From Oscillospiraceae bacterium (GTDB lineage Bacteria > Bacillota > Clostridia > Oscillospirales > Acutalibacteraceae): a stretch of 64,000 bases of DNA. Below, in pieces: positions 50,832-59,421 of the stretch. The translations under genes and the position numbers were made by a program. The DNA lies in assembly GCA_902786285.1 (NCBI GenBank), contig CADABX010000002.1, forward strand, positions 108,308 to 172,307. The letters are read 5' to 3'. Positions within the stretch are counted from its first letter, which is position 1. Each line of letters starts with the position of its first letter. Under the pieces are notes generated by a model. The model had not been told where the DNA came from. It saw nothing but the letters and a program-made list of their open reading frames with translations, and did no database searches.

Positions 50832-53800
50832 ATGAAAAAACTATCCGCAGTGTTGTTGGCAGTCCTCATGGCGCTCACTTGCTTTGTACCGATGGCGTCT
50901 GCTTACAATGCAACCGAAACTGCGTCCACAGCCAAGACGCTGCTTGACTGGGTTGACGCAAAGATCGCCGATGCGATGGCTGATTTCAACGCATTCAAAA
51001 ACAGCGTTGGCATTGACCTCGGCATCGAAGACATCGACTCTCTCGACGATCTGCTGGCATATAAAGATCATGCGAAAGACCTCGAAGGCGACTTCGCAAA
51101 CCTGGATACCTCCGCACTGAAGACCCGCGCCGACGGCGATCTGGAATTCATCAACAGCGTGATCGACTTCATGGCTGCGAACAAGAACATTTTCAAAAAG
51201 GTCTTCACATGGACGCCGGACGGCACACCGTTTAAATACGGCAAAGTCGGCGAATATATCAAGACGCTTCCGGAAGACGACAAAATCAGAACCTTCTATG
51301 AAAAGTATCTTGAAAACGGTTTCAACATTCAAGAAAAATTCGTCGCTGAAATCGCCCGAGAAATGGGCTACACCATTCCCGAAGGCGAAATATTTGACGA
51401 AACCCTGAACAACGGCATCAAAAAGGCGCTGGCACCGGTGCTCAAGGATATCCTGAAAACGGAAGAATCCAAAGCTGCTTACGATGCATTCAATCTCAAG
51501 ACAACAGACGTCTATGCGCTTGTGAAAGCTTATGTCGGCCTGCTGCAGAACGATTATAAAGATCAGTTCGACAGCATGCTCGCGTCCTTCCTGTCCGCGC
51601 TGCAGGGCATGGTGAAGGTTGTGAAGTCCGGCGTGAATGTCACACCGCCTGAACTGACGATCGGCTATACCGGCAATGATCCCTATGCAACCTACCATCC
51701 GGCAGATCCCGACTTCAACGCGTATATGCCGACCATCTATGTCAACGACAAAGCGTATGACACGATGAAGGATTATGCGAACGAAGACCTCGGCATCGCT
51801 GTGATCAAGAACGGCGAAATGACCGAAGCCGACGCGGCGCTTGTTGCCGGTACAGGCGAAGTCTGGGGCAAAAATGTGATCATCAATGCAACAGGTGCGG
51901 ACGACTTCCTGCCGGAAGGCATCGCGCTTCCGATCAACATCAAGCTTGACGATATCGAAAATGCAGTCAAGACTGCAATCATTGACGAACTCAACGGCAA
52001 AGGCTCTTCGATCACAATTCCGGAAGGCACGCCGATGTTTGGCGGCCAGACGATTGCGTTCAATATTTCCGACGCACAGGCAACCTTCTCCTACAAGGCA
52101 TATAAGGACGTTGATTCCTTTGCTGTTCAGGTTAAGGTTGAAAGCGCAACTGCAAAAGTGAACGTAACTTCTCCCATTACCGCAACTGCTGATGTTGACC
52201 TCATGAATCCCGATGCGACTGTCGTTGATTGGGGCAGTGCTGCAACCCTCGTTTCCATGGCCAAGAGCTTTGGCATTGATGCTGATGCGATGGTTATCAA
52301 CGCGATTAAGAGCGTTGTTGTGGATGAAAACGGTCAAAACTTCTTTGCTGATCCGGCTTTCGCAACCGTCGTTGTGAATAACCTTGACGGCAAAATCGAA
52401 GAACTCGAACAGATCAAAACCCTGCTCAGCTACATCGACACCGATGCTGTTTATAATTCCGACCTGCTTGACGTCTCCGCAAACTACGACGCTTACAAGG
52501 GCGTTGTGGGTCAGGTTAACCACATCCTCTACGGTCTCGTTGATATGATCTGCTCCGACGCAGGCATGACTGACCTCGCGCTTGTCGACGGCGGCAACGA
52601 AAACCTCTATGGCAACCTGCAGAAGATCTGCAACAAGGTTTCCGGTCTGCTCAACACCATGAAGAAGTACATCGACCGCGATACCTTCATTGAACTCGCA
52701 AAAGCTGCTGATATCAGCGCTGCGTTCGCGTCCGAACACGGCTTCAACGCCGGCATCATCTATGACATGGACTTCTCCTCCGTCGAGAACGCCCTTGACT
52801 GCGGCATCCGCGTCGCCTGCGACCTGCTTGCCGAAGACGATCCGAAGAGCATCTTCTATGAATTCCACATGCGTGTGGAAGACCTTGACACCCTTGACGC
52901 CATTGCGGCAACAACGGTTGACATGATTCTGAGCAAGCTGCTCGCCAAGGTTGACATCGAAGGCTGGGATTACACCTACACCGCCATCGACGCAGAAGCT
53001 GTTGACAACCGTACTGTCACCGCGAAAGACGCTGTGATGGATAAGTTCGTTGACATTCTTTACTCCGCTGCCTCCTTCGCAGTGCCGAAGATCAACGAAG
53101 AAGCCAACAAACTCCTTGCCGACCTTGAGATCGGCGAAGTCAACTTCCAGCTCGGCGTTGAAAAGGGCGCCAACTGGGAAGCAACGCTCAACGCGCTGCT
53201 TGACCGCTTCATCGACCTGACTGACGGTCTGTTTATCAAGAAGTTTGATAAGAGCAAGAACGCGATTGCAAAGCTGAGCGACATCGCAGGCGAAGTGCTG
53301 CCGATGACCTCCATGTTCTCCAACTACGCCGGCCTTGAAAAGATGAACGAAGACTTCTTCGTGAAGGCTGCCGACGGCGACCTTGGCAACTTCCTTGCAT
53401 ACTTCGAAGTGAAAGAAGACGCCATTGCCGGCAACACCCCGGTCACCAAGGCGCTCATCAACGCGTCTGACAAGATCGTCTCCGCGTTCTTCCCGACTAC
53501 CGTTTCCGCTTCCACCTATGAAGCTTCCGAAACCGTTCAGGACTACTTCACCGGCTATCAGAACGATCCCGAAATCGCTGCACGCAATATGCAGGATATC
53601 GCAAACCGCAAGGCTGACCTTGTTCCGTGCGCACTGAATCTCCTGAGAGAATCCGGCCTTGAACTTGCCATGAAGCAGGAGGCCTGCCCGCATAACGGCA
53701 CAACGACCGAAACGGTGATCACCGCTTCCACCTGCAAGACCGCAGGTAAAGCGTCCGTCGTCTGCGACCTTTGCGGCAAGAAACTGTCCGACAAAGAGCT

Positions 53801-54272
53801 TCCGCTTGACCCGGCCAACCACGAAGGCGGCACCGAGGTCCGCGATGTCAAGGCTGCAACCTGCAAAGAAGCCGGCTACACGGGCGACACCTACTGTCTG
53901 GGCTGCGGTGAAAAGATTGCAACCGGTTCCGCCACCGCGAAGACCACGAACCACACTTGGAATGCCGGCACTGTCACAAAGGCTGCCGACTGCACCAACG
54001 CCGGTGTGAAGACCTACACCTGCACGGTCTGCGGTGAAACCAAGACCGAATCCATCCCGGCTGCCGGCCACAAGTTCGGCGACTGGAAGACCACCAAGGA
54101 AGCCACCGAAGATGAAGAAGGCTCCCAGACCCGTACCTGCTCCGTCTGCGGCGCAACCGAAACCCAGACGATCGGCAAGAAGAGCGTGAACTTCTTCCAG
54201 CGCATCATCCGCACGATCCGCGGCTTCTTCGACCGCATCGTGAGCTGGTTCCGCGGCATCTTCAGCAGATAA
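50832..54272 (+). CDS. Giant secreted surface protein with CxxC repeats and amphipathic tail
   Basis: The 1,146-residue protein has a signal peptide ending near ASAYN, a long helical region with repeated VxxILxxLL-type helices, a beta stretch (about residues 340-460), and more helices. About residues 950-1115 hold three or four Cys-pair repeats of the type YTCTVCGETKTE followed by a His (for example AAGHKFG), seen in many clostridial surface proteins. It ends in NFFQRIIRTIRGFFDRIVSWFRGIFSR-like sequence, a basic aromatic tail similar to that of the protein at 29313. No sortase or S-layer motif is present. AAGGAGG precedes the ATG. The function is unknown. Confidence 0.85.
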   Translation: MKKLSAVLLAVLMALTCFVPMASAYNATETASTAKTLLDWVDAKIADAMADFNAFKNSVGIDLGIEDIDSLDDLLAYKDHAKDLEGDFANLDTSALKTRADGDLEFINSVIDFMAANKNIFKKVFTWTPDGTPFKYGKVGEYIKTLPEDDKIRTFYEKYLENGFNIQEKFVAEIAREMGYTIPEGEIFDETLNNGIKKALAPVLKDILKTEESKAAYDAFNLKTTDVYALVKAYVGLLQNDYKDQFDSMLASFLSALQGMVKVVKSGVNVTPPELTIGYTGNDPYATYHPADPDFNAYMPTIYVNDKAYDTMKDYANEDLGIAVIKNGEMTEADAALVAGTGEVWGKNVIINATGADDFLPEGIALPINIKLDDIENAVKTAIIDELNGKGSSITIPEGTPMFGGQTIAFNISDAQATFSYKAYKDVDSFAVQVKVESATAKVNVTSPITATADVDLMNPDATVVDWGSAATLVSMAKSFGIDADAMVINAIKSVVVDENGQNFFADPAFATVVVNNLDGKIEELEQIKTLLSYIDTDAVYNSDLLDVSANYDAYKGVVGQVNHILYGLVDMICSDAGMTDLALVDGGNENLYGNLQKICNKVSGLLNTMKKYIDRDTFIELAKAADISAAFASEHGFNAGIIYDMDFSSVENALDCGIRVACDLLAEDDPKSIFYEFHMRVEDLDTLDAIAATTVDMILSKLLAKVDIEGWDYTYTAIDAEAVDNRTVTAKDAVMDKFVDILYSAASFAVPKINEEANKLLADLEIGEVNFQLGVEKGANWEATLNALLDRFIDLTDGLFIKKFDKSKNAIAKLSDIAGEVLPMTSMFSNYAGLEKMNEDFFVKAADGDLGNFLAYFEVKEDAIAGNTPVTKALINASDKIVSAFFPTTVSASTYEASETVQDYFTGYQNDPEIAARNMQDIANRKADLVPCALNLLRESGLELAMKQEACPHNGTTTETVITASTCKTAGKASVVCDLCGKKLSDKELPLDPANHEGGTEVRDVKAATCKEAGYTGDTYCLGCGEKIATGSATAKTTNHTWNAGTVTKAADCTNAGVKTYTCTVCGETKTESIPAAGHKFGDWKTTKEATEDEEGSQTRTCSVCGATETQTIGKKSVNFFQRIIRTIRGFFDRIVSWFRGIFSR

Positions 54273-54308
54273 CTCAGACGTTCCTCATTTCAATCTCCTC
54301 TTGTTTCT

Positions 54309-54566
54309 CCCTCCGGCAACAGCCGGGGGGAGATCCCCTTTCTTGCCGCATTTTGCGGCATTTCGCATTTTGCGAAGCGAAATATATCGAATCGCCGGAA
54401 GCGATCTATCGAATTGCGCAAAGCGCAATAGATCGACAGCATTGCGAAAAAGTCGGGTTGTTATGCGCGTGCCGCGCTCGATATCGCTGCGCGTCGAAAT
54501 GCGGCGCCGGGCGTCGCGTGATATGTCGCTGCGCGACAAGGCAATCGCCGGGGGGAGATCCCCTTT
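54309..54566. repeat. Hairpin array between direct repeats
   Basis: GCCGGGGGGAGATCCCCTTT occurs at 54322 and 54547 in the same orientation. Between them lie many short palindromes: TGCCGC/GCGGCA, TTCGCA/TGCGAA, ATTGCGC/GCGCAAT and TGTCGC/GCGACA. No gene is convincing in the 395-bp gap 54273-54667. Confidence 0.6.
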
Positions 54567-54593
54567 TTCCGAGCTTTTTTGTATGCAATCCTC

Positions 54594-54622
54594 TTGCAAA
54601 ATGCAAAAAGATATGGTATAGT
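54594..54622 (+). promoter_or_regulatory. Sigma-A type promoter of the GH3 gene
   Basis: TTGCAA, 17 bp, TATAGT, about 45 bp before the ATG. Confidence 0.65.
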
Positions 54623-54667
54623 ATAAAAAGCAAAGATTCATAAATTTTTCATACACGGAGGTCACTT

Positions 54668-56380
54668 ATGTCATTCACAACAGATTACGGCGTATTTCTT
54701 GGCAATATCGTCTACAAAGGCTTCAACCATTTCACGACCGAAGCGATGCCGACGCAGGAAAAAACGCTGCAAAAGATCATGAAGAAAAACGCGGACTGCG
54801 AGCTCGGCAAAAAGTATCATTTCGAAGATATCCATTCCCTGCGCGAGTATCAGGACAAAGTGCCCATTTCCACGTTTGAAGACTATCTGCCCATGATCGG
54901 CCGCATGCTCGAGGGCGACAACGGCAAGATCATCACCTCGCAGAAGATCCACCGCTACTGCTCCTCCTCCGGCTCCGTCGGCATCCCCAAGCTGCAGCCG
55001 AAGACCGCGCGCGATCTGTGGAACATGCAGTGCATGGGCTTTGCCGCCACACCGGCGTGCGCCAACAACTGGCTCAAAAAGAACACAAACCTTAAAAAGC
55101 TGCCCACCGCGATGGGTCCGCTTGTGCTCTCGCTCAACGGTGTCAAGATGAAAAACGGCTTTATGGCCAACGGCGCGGCGCAGATTCCGTTCTACTACAT
55201 CAAGCCGATCCTGAAGCACATCACCACCACGCCGATGGATATCCTCTTCCCCGAAGATGAGGAGCATACCGATACCGCTTATTTCCAGCTTCGTTTCGCG
55301 CTGGTGAATACCGAAGTGACCTACCTCGGCTCGCTGGTCATCACACTTTTGACCAATATGTTCGAATATCTCGAAGACAACTGGGAAATGATCTGCGACG
55401 ATATCGAAAAGGGCACCATCGACCCGCGTGTGCGCGCCACGGATAATCTGCGCAAGCACTACGGCCAGATGAAGCCCAACCCGGCCCGCGCCGCCGAACT
55501 GCGCAAAATTTTCCAAGGCGGCTTCGACGGTCCTGTGCCCGTCGGCAGACAAATCTGGCCGAAGCTCGTCTGGGGCTACGGCATGATCGGCTCCACGCTG
55601 GCTGTCTATGTGGAAAAGCTGCGCCGCTATGTGGGCGACATTCCGCTGCACAACATGGGCTACGCCGCCTCCGAAGGTTATATGGCGATGCCGGTGGAGC
55701 TCAACGCCAACGACTCCGTGCTGCTGCCGCGTTCGCTGGTCTATGAATTTTTGCCCGAGGATGCGCCGGAAGGTATGCGTCCGCTGCTGCTCGACGAAGT
55801 GGAGGTCGGCAAGAATTACGAGATCATCATCACCAACTTCTCGGGTCTTTACCGCTACCGCATCATGGACATCGTGAAGATCACCGGCAAGCACAACAAC
55901 ACCCCGAAGATCGAATTCCTGTATCGGTCCAACATGGGTCTGAACCTTGCCAACGAAAAGACCACGACCCAGATGCTCGACTGGGTGGCCGAAAAGATGC
56001 AGCAGAAGTTTGACCTGAACTTCCGCGGCTACAGCTTCTATTCCGAAACCAACGTCGGTATGCCGCACTACGTCATGGTAGCCGAGCCCGACAAGGCGCT
56101 CACACCCGAGCTGCGCAAGGAGCTGAGCCTTGCGGTGGATGAATTCTTCCGCGAGTGCAACGAAAAGTATGAGAAATACCGCCGCTGGAACATGATCGGC
56201 GATTCAGTGTTCTTTGAACTGGAGGAGGGCGCCTATGCCGCCTATCGTGAGCTGCTGCTTTCGCAGGGCCGCGTGCTCAACCAGATCAAGCCCGTCATCG
56301 TGCTCAACACACCGGAGCGCAAAGACTTCTTCTATGGCAAGATCACGGCGGAATCCGCTGCCGAAAACGCCGCAGAATAA
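54668..56380 (+). CDS. GH3-family adenylate-forming acid-amido synthetase
   Basis: The 570-residue protein matches the GH3 (auxin-responsive promoter) family: motif I CSSSGSVGIPKLQP for ATP phosphate binding, motif II MGYAASEGYMA, and motif III GLYRYRIMDIVKITG, followed by the C-terminal hinge domain. Plant GH3 enzymes couple amino acids to jasmonate, auxin or benzoates through an acyl-adenylate. Bacterial members occur in gut Clostridia and Bacteroidetes with unknown acid and amine substrates. AGGTC lies before the ATG. The gene stands alone between two palindrome arrays, with its own promoter and terminator. Confidence 0.88.
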   Translation: MSFTTDYGVFLGNIVYKGFNHFTTEAMPTQEKTLQKIMKKNADCELGKKYHFEDIHSLREYQDKVPISTFEDYLPMIGRMLEGDNGKIITSQKIHRYCSSSGSVGIPKLQPKTARDLWNMQCMGFAATPACANNWLKKNTNLKKLPTAMGPLVLSLNGVKMKNGFMANGAAQIPFYYIKPILKHITTTPMDILFPEDEEHTDTAYFQLRFALVNTEVTYLGSLVITLLTNMFEYLEDNWEMICDDIEKGTIDPRVRATDNLRKHYGQMKPNPARAAELRKIFQGGFDGPVPVGRQIWPKLVWGYGMIGSTLAVYVEKLRRYVGDIPLHNMGYAASEGYMAMPVELNANDSVLLPRSLVYEFLPEDAPEGMRPLLLDEVEVGKNYEIIITNFSGLYRYRIMDIVKITGKHNNTPKIEFLYRSNMGLNLANEKTTTQMLDWVAEKMQQKFDLNFRGYSFYSETNVGMPHYVMVAEPDKALTPELRKELSLAVDEFFRECNEKYEKYRRWNMIGDSVFFELEEGAYAAYRELLLSQGRVLNQIKPVIVLNTPERKDFFYGKITAESAAENAAE

Positions 56381-56390
56381 ATGAAAAAAT

Positions 56391-56412
56391 GCCGCCTTCG
56401 GGCGGCTTTTTT
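56391..56412 (+). terminator. Terminator of the GH3 gene
   Basis: GCCGCC / GGCGGC stem, TTCG loop, six T. Confidence 0.88.
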
Positions 56413-56428
56413 CAGTTTACAGTTTTGG

Positions 56429-56596
56429 TGCAGCTTCGCTGCAGTTTAGATGCGGCATTGCCGCAGTTATGAGATCGGCGCCTGACGGCTGCCGATCGTT
56501 TTCTTTTCATTCCACAACGACTGCGCAGCAGTCTCATCACTTGCCGCTTGCGGCAATCATAACTTGCGAAGCAATTATCACTGCAGCGAAGCTGCA
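56429..56596. repeat. Mirrored hairpin element
   Basis: TGCAGCTTCGCTGCA at the left end (56429-56443) recurs as its reverse complement at the right end (56582-56596). Inside are TGCGGC/GCCGCA, GATCGGC/GCCGATC, TTGCCG/CGGCAA and TTGCGAAGCAA. No coding sequence was found. Confidence 0.6.
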
Positions 56597-56621
56597 TCAT
56601 CACTGCAGCAACGCCGCACCT

Positions 56622-56735
56622 TCATCCCCATATCTGCGCCGTGCGGTAGGCCGCCAGCGCGCTGCCGTAAACAATCAGCAGCAGGCAAAGCAGTACCGTG
56701 GCGATGAGCAGAAAACGTCTGAGATTTTGATTCAT
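56622..56735 (-). CDS. 37-residue single-pass membrane protein coupled to spoIIP
   Basis: The short frame encodes one hydrophobic helix (FLLIATVLLCLLLIVYG) after a basic start, ending AAYRTAQIWG. Its ATG overlaps the stop of spoIIP as ATGA, and GGAGGAACC at the end of spoIIP serves as ribosome-binding site. In Bacillus the gene after spoIIP is yqxA, also a membrane protein, so this may be a positional counterpart; no sequence similarity is claimed. Confidence 0.55.
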   Translation of the reverse strand: MNQNLRRFLLIATVLLCLLLIVYGSALAAYRTAQIWG

Positions 56736-57892
56736 GGTTCCTCCGAAAGGTAGTCCTCCAGCAGCAGCCCGAGCGCACGGCCGATCAGCCGCCCGCTGTA
56801 GCACGCCTCCTCCAGCGTGTTGGAATCACTGCCGACCTCCAGCAGCAGCGAGCAGTGCGACAGATGCATGTTGTAGCGCCGCGGCGAAAAGAACACCGGC
56901 CGCGTCAGTCCGGGAAAGGTCTGCTCCATCTTTTGCTGCAGCAGCAGCGAAAAGACAAGGTTTTGCTTCCAGTCGGGAAAGTCCGTCACGCCGTTGCCGT
57001 CCTCCTGACAGCCGCTGATGATCATGACCTGCGCGGCTTTTTTGCCGCCGATGGTTGCCACGGGCTTGAGCTTGGTGCCGTCCGACTGCTGAATGGCGTC
57101 GCGGTGGATATCCAGCAGCACCTGCAGCGACGGATACTGCTTCTGATAGCTTTGGATCGCCGCGCGCGAACGCTCATAGGCGCCGGTGTAGCGCGCGTCG
57201 TGGATGGCGGTGTCGTGGATCACCGCAAAGCCCATTTCCTCGAGCTGTGCGCAGATCTCGTCGCCGACGCGGATCATATTGCGGCCGGGGTCGCTGTCGC
57301 GGGTGGGAAAGCCGGCGGTGTAAAATGTGCGGTCCAGGTACTGATACGACTCCGTGGTGTGCGTGTGAAAGATCAGCACGCACGGGTCTTGTCTGCTGAC
57401 CGACAGATCCGCTTTTTGTCCCAGCAGCTTTGCCACATCGATTTTGGTTTTGTTGATATTCTTGACCCTGACAACGCCGCTTTTGTCGGTCACGCCCTCG
57501 TTCGTATAGGTTACTTCGTGGATCGTGCCGGCCTTTTTGTCTTTGGCGGCGCTCGCTTGCGCTTTCTGTATGAGGGCCAGGATATCCTGCGGTGTTTCGG
57601 TCAGCGAATCGGCGCCGTCCGTTGTCGGCGCTGTTGTCGCTTCGGCTTTTCGGGTCGTTTCCGTCGGCGCGGCTTCGGTCGACCGCTGCGGCTTTGCGGC
57701 TGCTTCTGTGCTGTTTGTCGTTGGAGGTTCGCTTTGCAAAATTGCTGTTGGCAGCAAAACCGAAACTTCGCGGACCGTCAGTGCACAAAAGAGCGAAAGC
57801 GCCGCCTGATGCTGCCAAAAAAGCAGCGCGCACACCGCCGCGCCCGCCGCCAGAATGGCGATCACCCGTGCCACTTTTCTCTGCCGTTTCAT
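56732..57892 (-). CDS. spoIIP: Stage II sporulation protein P
   Basis: The 386-residue protein has an N-terminal membrane anchor, a Thr/Ala/Glu-rich linker (about residues 50-100), and a C-terminal SpoIIP amidase/endopeptidase domain. Catalytic-region blocks are LIFHTHTTESY, LDIHRDA, and LLLEVGSDSNTLEEA. With SpoIID and SpoIIM it degrades septal peptidoglycan to drive forespore engulfment. The start was set at the third in-frame ATG, seven bases after GGGG; ATGs at 57898 and 57913 are alternatives. It follows gpr by 63 bp, the order seen in Bacillus. Confidence 0.93.
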   Translation of the reverse strand: MKRQRKVARVIAILAAGAAVCALLFWQHQAALSLFCALTVREVSVLLPTAILQSEPPTTNSTEAAAKPQRSTEAAPTETTRKAEATTAPTTDGADSLTETPQDILALIQKAQASAAKDKKAGTIHEVTYTNEGVTDKSGVVRVKNINKTKIDVAKLLGQKADLSVSRQDPCVLIFHTHTTESYQYLDRTFYTAGFPTRDSDPGRNMIRVGDEICAQLEEMGFAVIHDTAIHDARYTGAYERSRAAIQSYQKQYPSLQVLLDIHRDAIQQSDGTKLKPVATIGGKKAAQVMIISGCQEDGNGVTDFPDWKQNLVFSLLLQQKMEQTFPGLTRPVFFSPRRYNMHLSHCSLLLEVGSDSNTLEEACYSGRLIGRALGLLLEDYLSEEP

Positions 57893-57955
57893 TGCCATAC
57901 CCCGTTTCCGCAAATCTATGAAAGTCTATGACGCGCGGGACAAGGTTATGCCGCG

Positions 57956-58837
57956 TTATTTCACCAGCTCCAGCAGCTCCTGCTCGCTGAGCGTCGGCTG
58001 CAGCGCACAGTTGATCCCCATCGCCACAACAAACGCCGCACGGTCGATCAGAAGATCGACCTCCTTGGGCGTGACCATCATAAAGCTTTCGCGCGAAAAC
58101 TGCGGCTCCATACGCGGATCGATCCCGTAGCTGTCGAGCCAGTCGGCAATGAGCGTGGCGCCGTCCACCACAGTGGGCACACCGATGGCGATCACGGGCA
58201 CGCCGAGCGTCCGCAGACTGATTTCGGCGCGCTTGTTGCCAACGCCGGATCCGGGCGACAGACCCGTGTCGGTCAGCTGCACCGTGGTGCCCAGCCGCGA
58301 CAGCCGCCGCGAAGACAGCGCGTCGATCACGATGACGGCGGCAGGGGAGATGCCGCGCACGACGGATTCCAATATCTCCGCCGTCTCGATCCCGGTCTGT
58401 CCCAATACGCCCGGCGCCAGCGCCGCCACCGGCCGCAGATTGTCAAACCCCGACACGCGCGCAATCTCGCCGTTGATATGCCGCGTGGCAAACAGATGCT
58501 TTGCTGCCCGCGGCCCGAGCGCGTCGGGCGTGATGCTCTCGTTGCCCAATCCCGCAACGAGCACGGCGCCGGACTGCGGCAGCAGCTTGCAAAGCTCCGC
58601 CGACAGCGCACGCCGCAAGGACGACAGCAGCATCTTGTCGCTGAGCGGCGTCGGCGTCTCCAACGTGACATAGGTGCCCTTTGGCTTGCCGAGCGCCTGT
58701 TCGCCCTTTTCGTTGCGGATACAGATGGTGGTTACCCGCACGCCGTTTTCATCCTTTACCGCGTGCAGTACGCCGCGCGGCGACGCGTCCTCCAGCGCCT
58801 CCTGTTTTTCCAGCGCAAGATCTGTACGAAAAATCAT
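57956..58837 (-). CDS. gpr: Germination protease GPR
   Basis: The 293-residue protein begins with IFRTDLALE, the GPR N-terminus that in other species is the autoprocessing region, and contains the family blocks VAGLGNESITPDALGPR, VIDALSSRRLSRLG, GVGNKR and GVPTVVDGAT. GPR is an unusual aspartic-type protease made in the forespore as a zymogen; after germination it degrades small acid-soluble spore proteins. The start follows GGGAGAG. Transcribed away from rpsT and ahead of spoIIP. Confidence 0.95.
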   Translation of the reverse strand: MIFRTDLALEKQEALEDASPRGVLHAVKDENGVRVTTICIRNEKGEQALGKPKGTYVTLETPTPLSDKMLLSSLRRALSAELCKLLPQSGAVLVAGLGNESITPDALGPRAAKHLFATRHINGEIARVSGFDNLRPVAALAPGVLGQTGIETAEILESVVRGISPAAVIVIDALSSRRLSRLGTTVQLTDTGLSPGSGVGNKRAEISLRTLGVPVIAIGVPTVVDGATLIADWLDSYGIDPRMEPQFSRESFMMVTPKEVDLLIDRAAFVVAMGINCALQPTLSEQELLELVK

Positions 58838-58867
58838 TTTTTCTCTCCCAAACTCTTGAAAAATAAA

Positions 58868-58898
58868 CAAAAATGTAGTATCATTATGCTCGCATTTC
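58868..58898 (-). promoter_or_regulatory. Candidate sigma-F/G promoter of gpr
   Basis: Minus-strand TGAAAT, 18 bp, CATTTTT, resembling the forespore consensus TGAATA-N17-18-CATACTA. Confidence 0.35.
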
Positions 58899-58928
58899 AA
58901 AAAGTATATCCAAATATGCAAAAAAACC

Positions 58929-58957
58929 TTGCATTTTTCTTTGAAAAGTGTTATGAT
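58929..58957 (+). promoter_or_regulatory. Sigma-A type promoter of rpsT
   Basis: TTGCAT, 17 bp, TATGAT, about 45 bp before the ATG. Confidence 0.65.
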
Positions 58958-59002
58958 TCATTGACGCAAGTTACCATTGCTTTTAAGGGAGGTGTATCAC
59001 GG

Positions 59003-59257
59003 ATGCCGAATATCAAGTCTGCGAAGAAACGTGTGCTCGTCAGCGCAACGAAACAGGCTCGCAACAAGTCGAACAATTCTGCGCTGAAAACCGCAATCAA
59101 AAAAGCGAACGCTGCGATCGAAGCGAACGCGGAAGACAAGGACGTGCTTGTGAAAGCTGCGATCAAAAAGATCGATCAGGCCGCTGCAAAGGGTCTGCTG
59201 CACAAGAACAACGCTGCGCGTAAAAAATCTGCGCTGATGCTCAAAGCTGCGAAATAA
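59003..59257 (+). CDS. rpsT: 30S ribosomal protein S20
   Basis: The 84-residue basic helical protein starts with PNIKSAKKRV and includes AKGLLHKNNAARKKS, both S20 hallmarks. It binds 16S rRNA at the base of the small subunit. AAGGGAGGTG precedes the ATG. The rpsT / gpr divergent arrangement is conserved in many Firmicutes. Confidence 0.97.
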   Translation: MPNIKSAKKRVLVSATKQARNKSNNSALKTAIKKANAAIEANAEDKDVLVKAAIKKIDQAAAKGLLHKNNAARKKSALMLKAAK

Positions 59258-59272
59258 AACGCTGCGGATGAT

Positions 59273-59297
59273 GAGATGGGATTTCCCGTCTCTTTTT
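59273..59297 (+). terminator. Terminator of rpsT
   Basis: GAGATGGGA / TCCCGTCTC stem with a two-base loop region and one G-T pair, then TTTTTC. Confidence 0.8.
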
Positions 59298-59353
59298 CTT
59301 TTTGTGGCGCTTTCGTGATTGTTTTGTAAATAATCTGCAAAACCGATTGCTTT

Positions 59354-59382
59354 TTGACACTGCGGCATGGTATGATTATCAT
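59354..59382 (+). promoter_or_regulatory. Sigma-A type promoter
   Basis: TTGACA, 17 bp, TATCAT, 40 bp before the Fn3 protein. Confidence 0.6.
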
Positions 59383-59421
59383 GTCTATTTTTGTAATCCT
59401 TTCGACAGGGAGGCCATTTCG

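Noticed and set aside
54301-54643. Short coding frames inside the hairpin array
   Set aside because: They arise from the palindromic repeats, have no ribosome-binding sites and encode Arg/Ser-rich nonsense.
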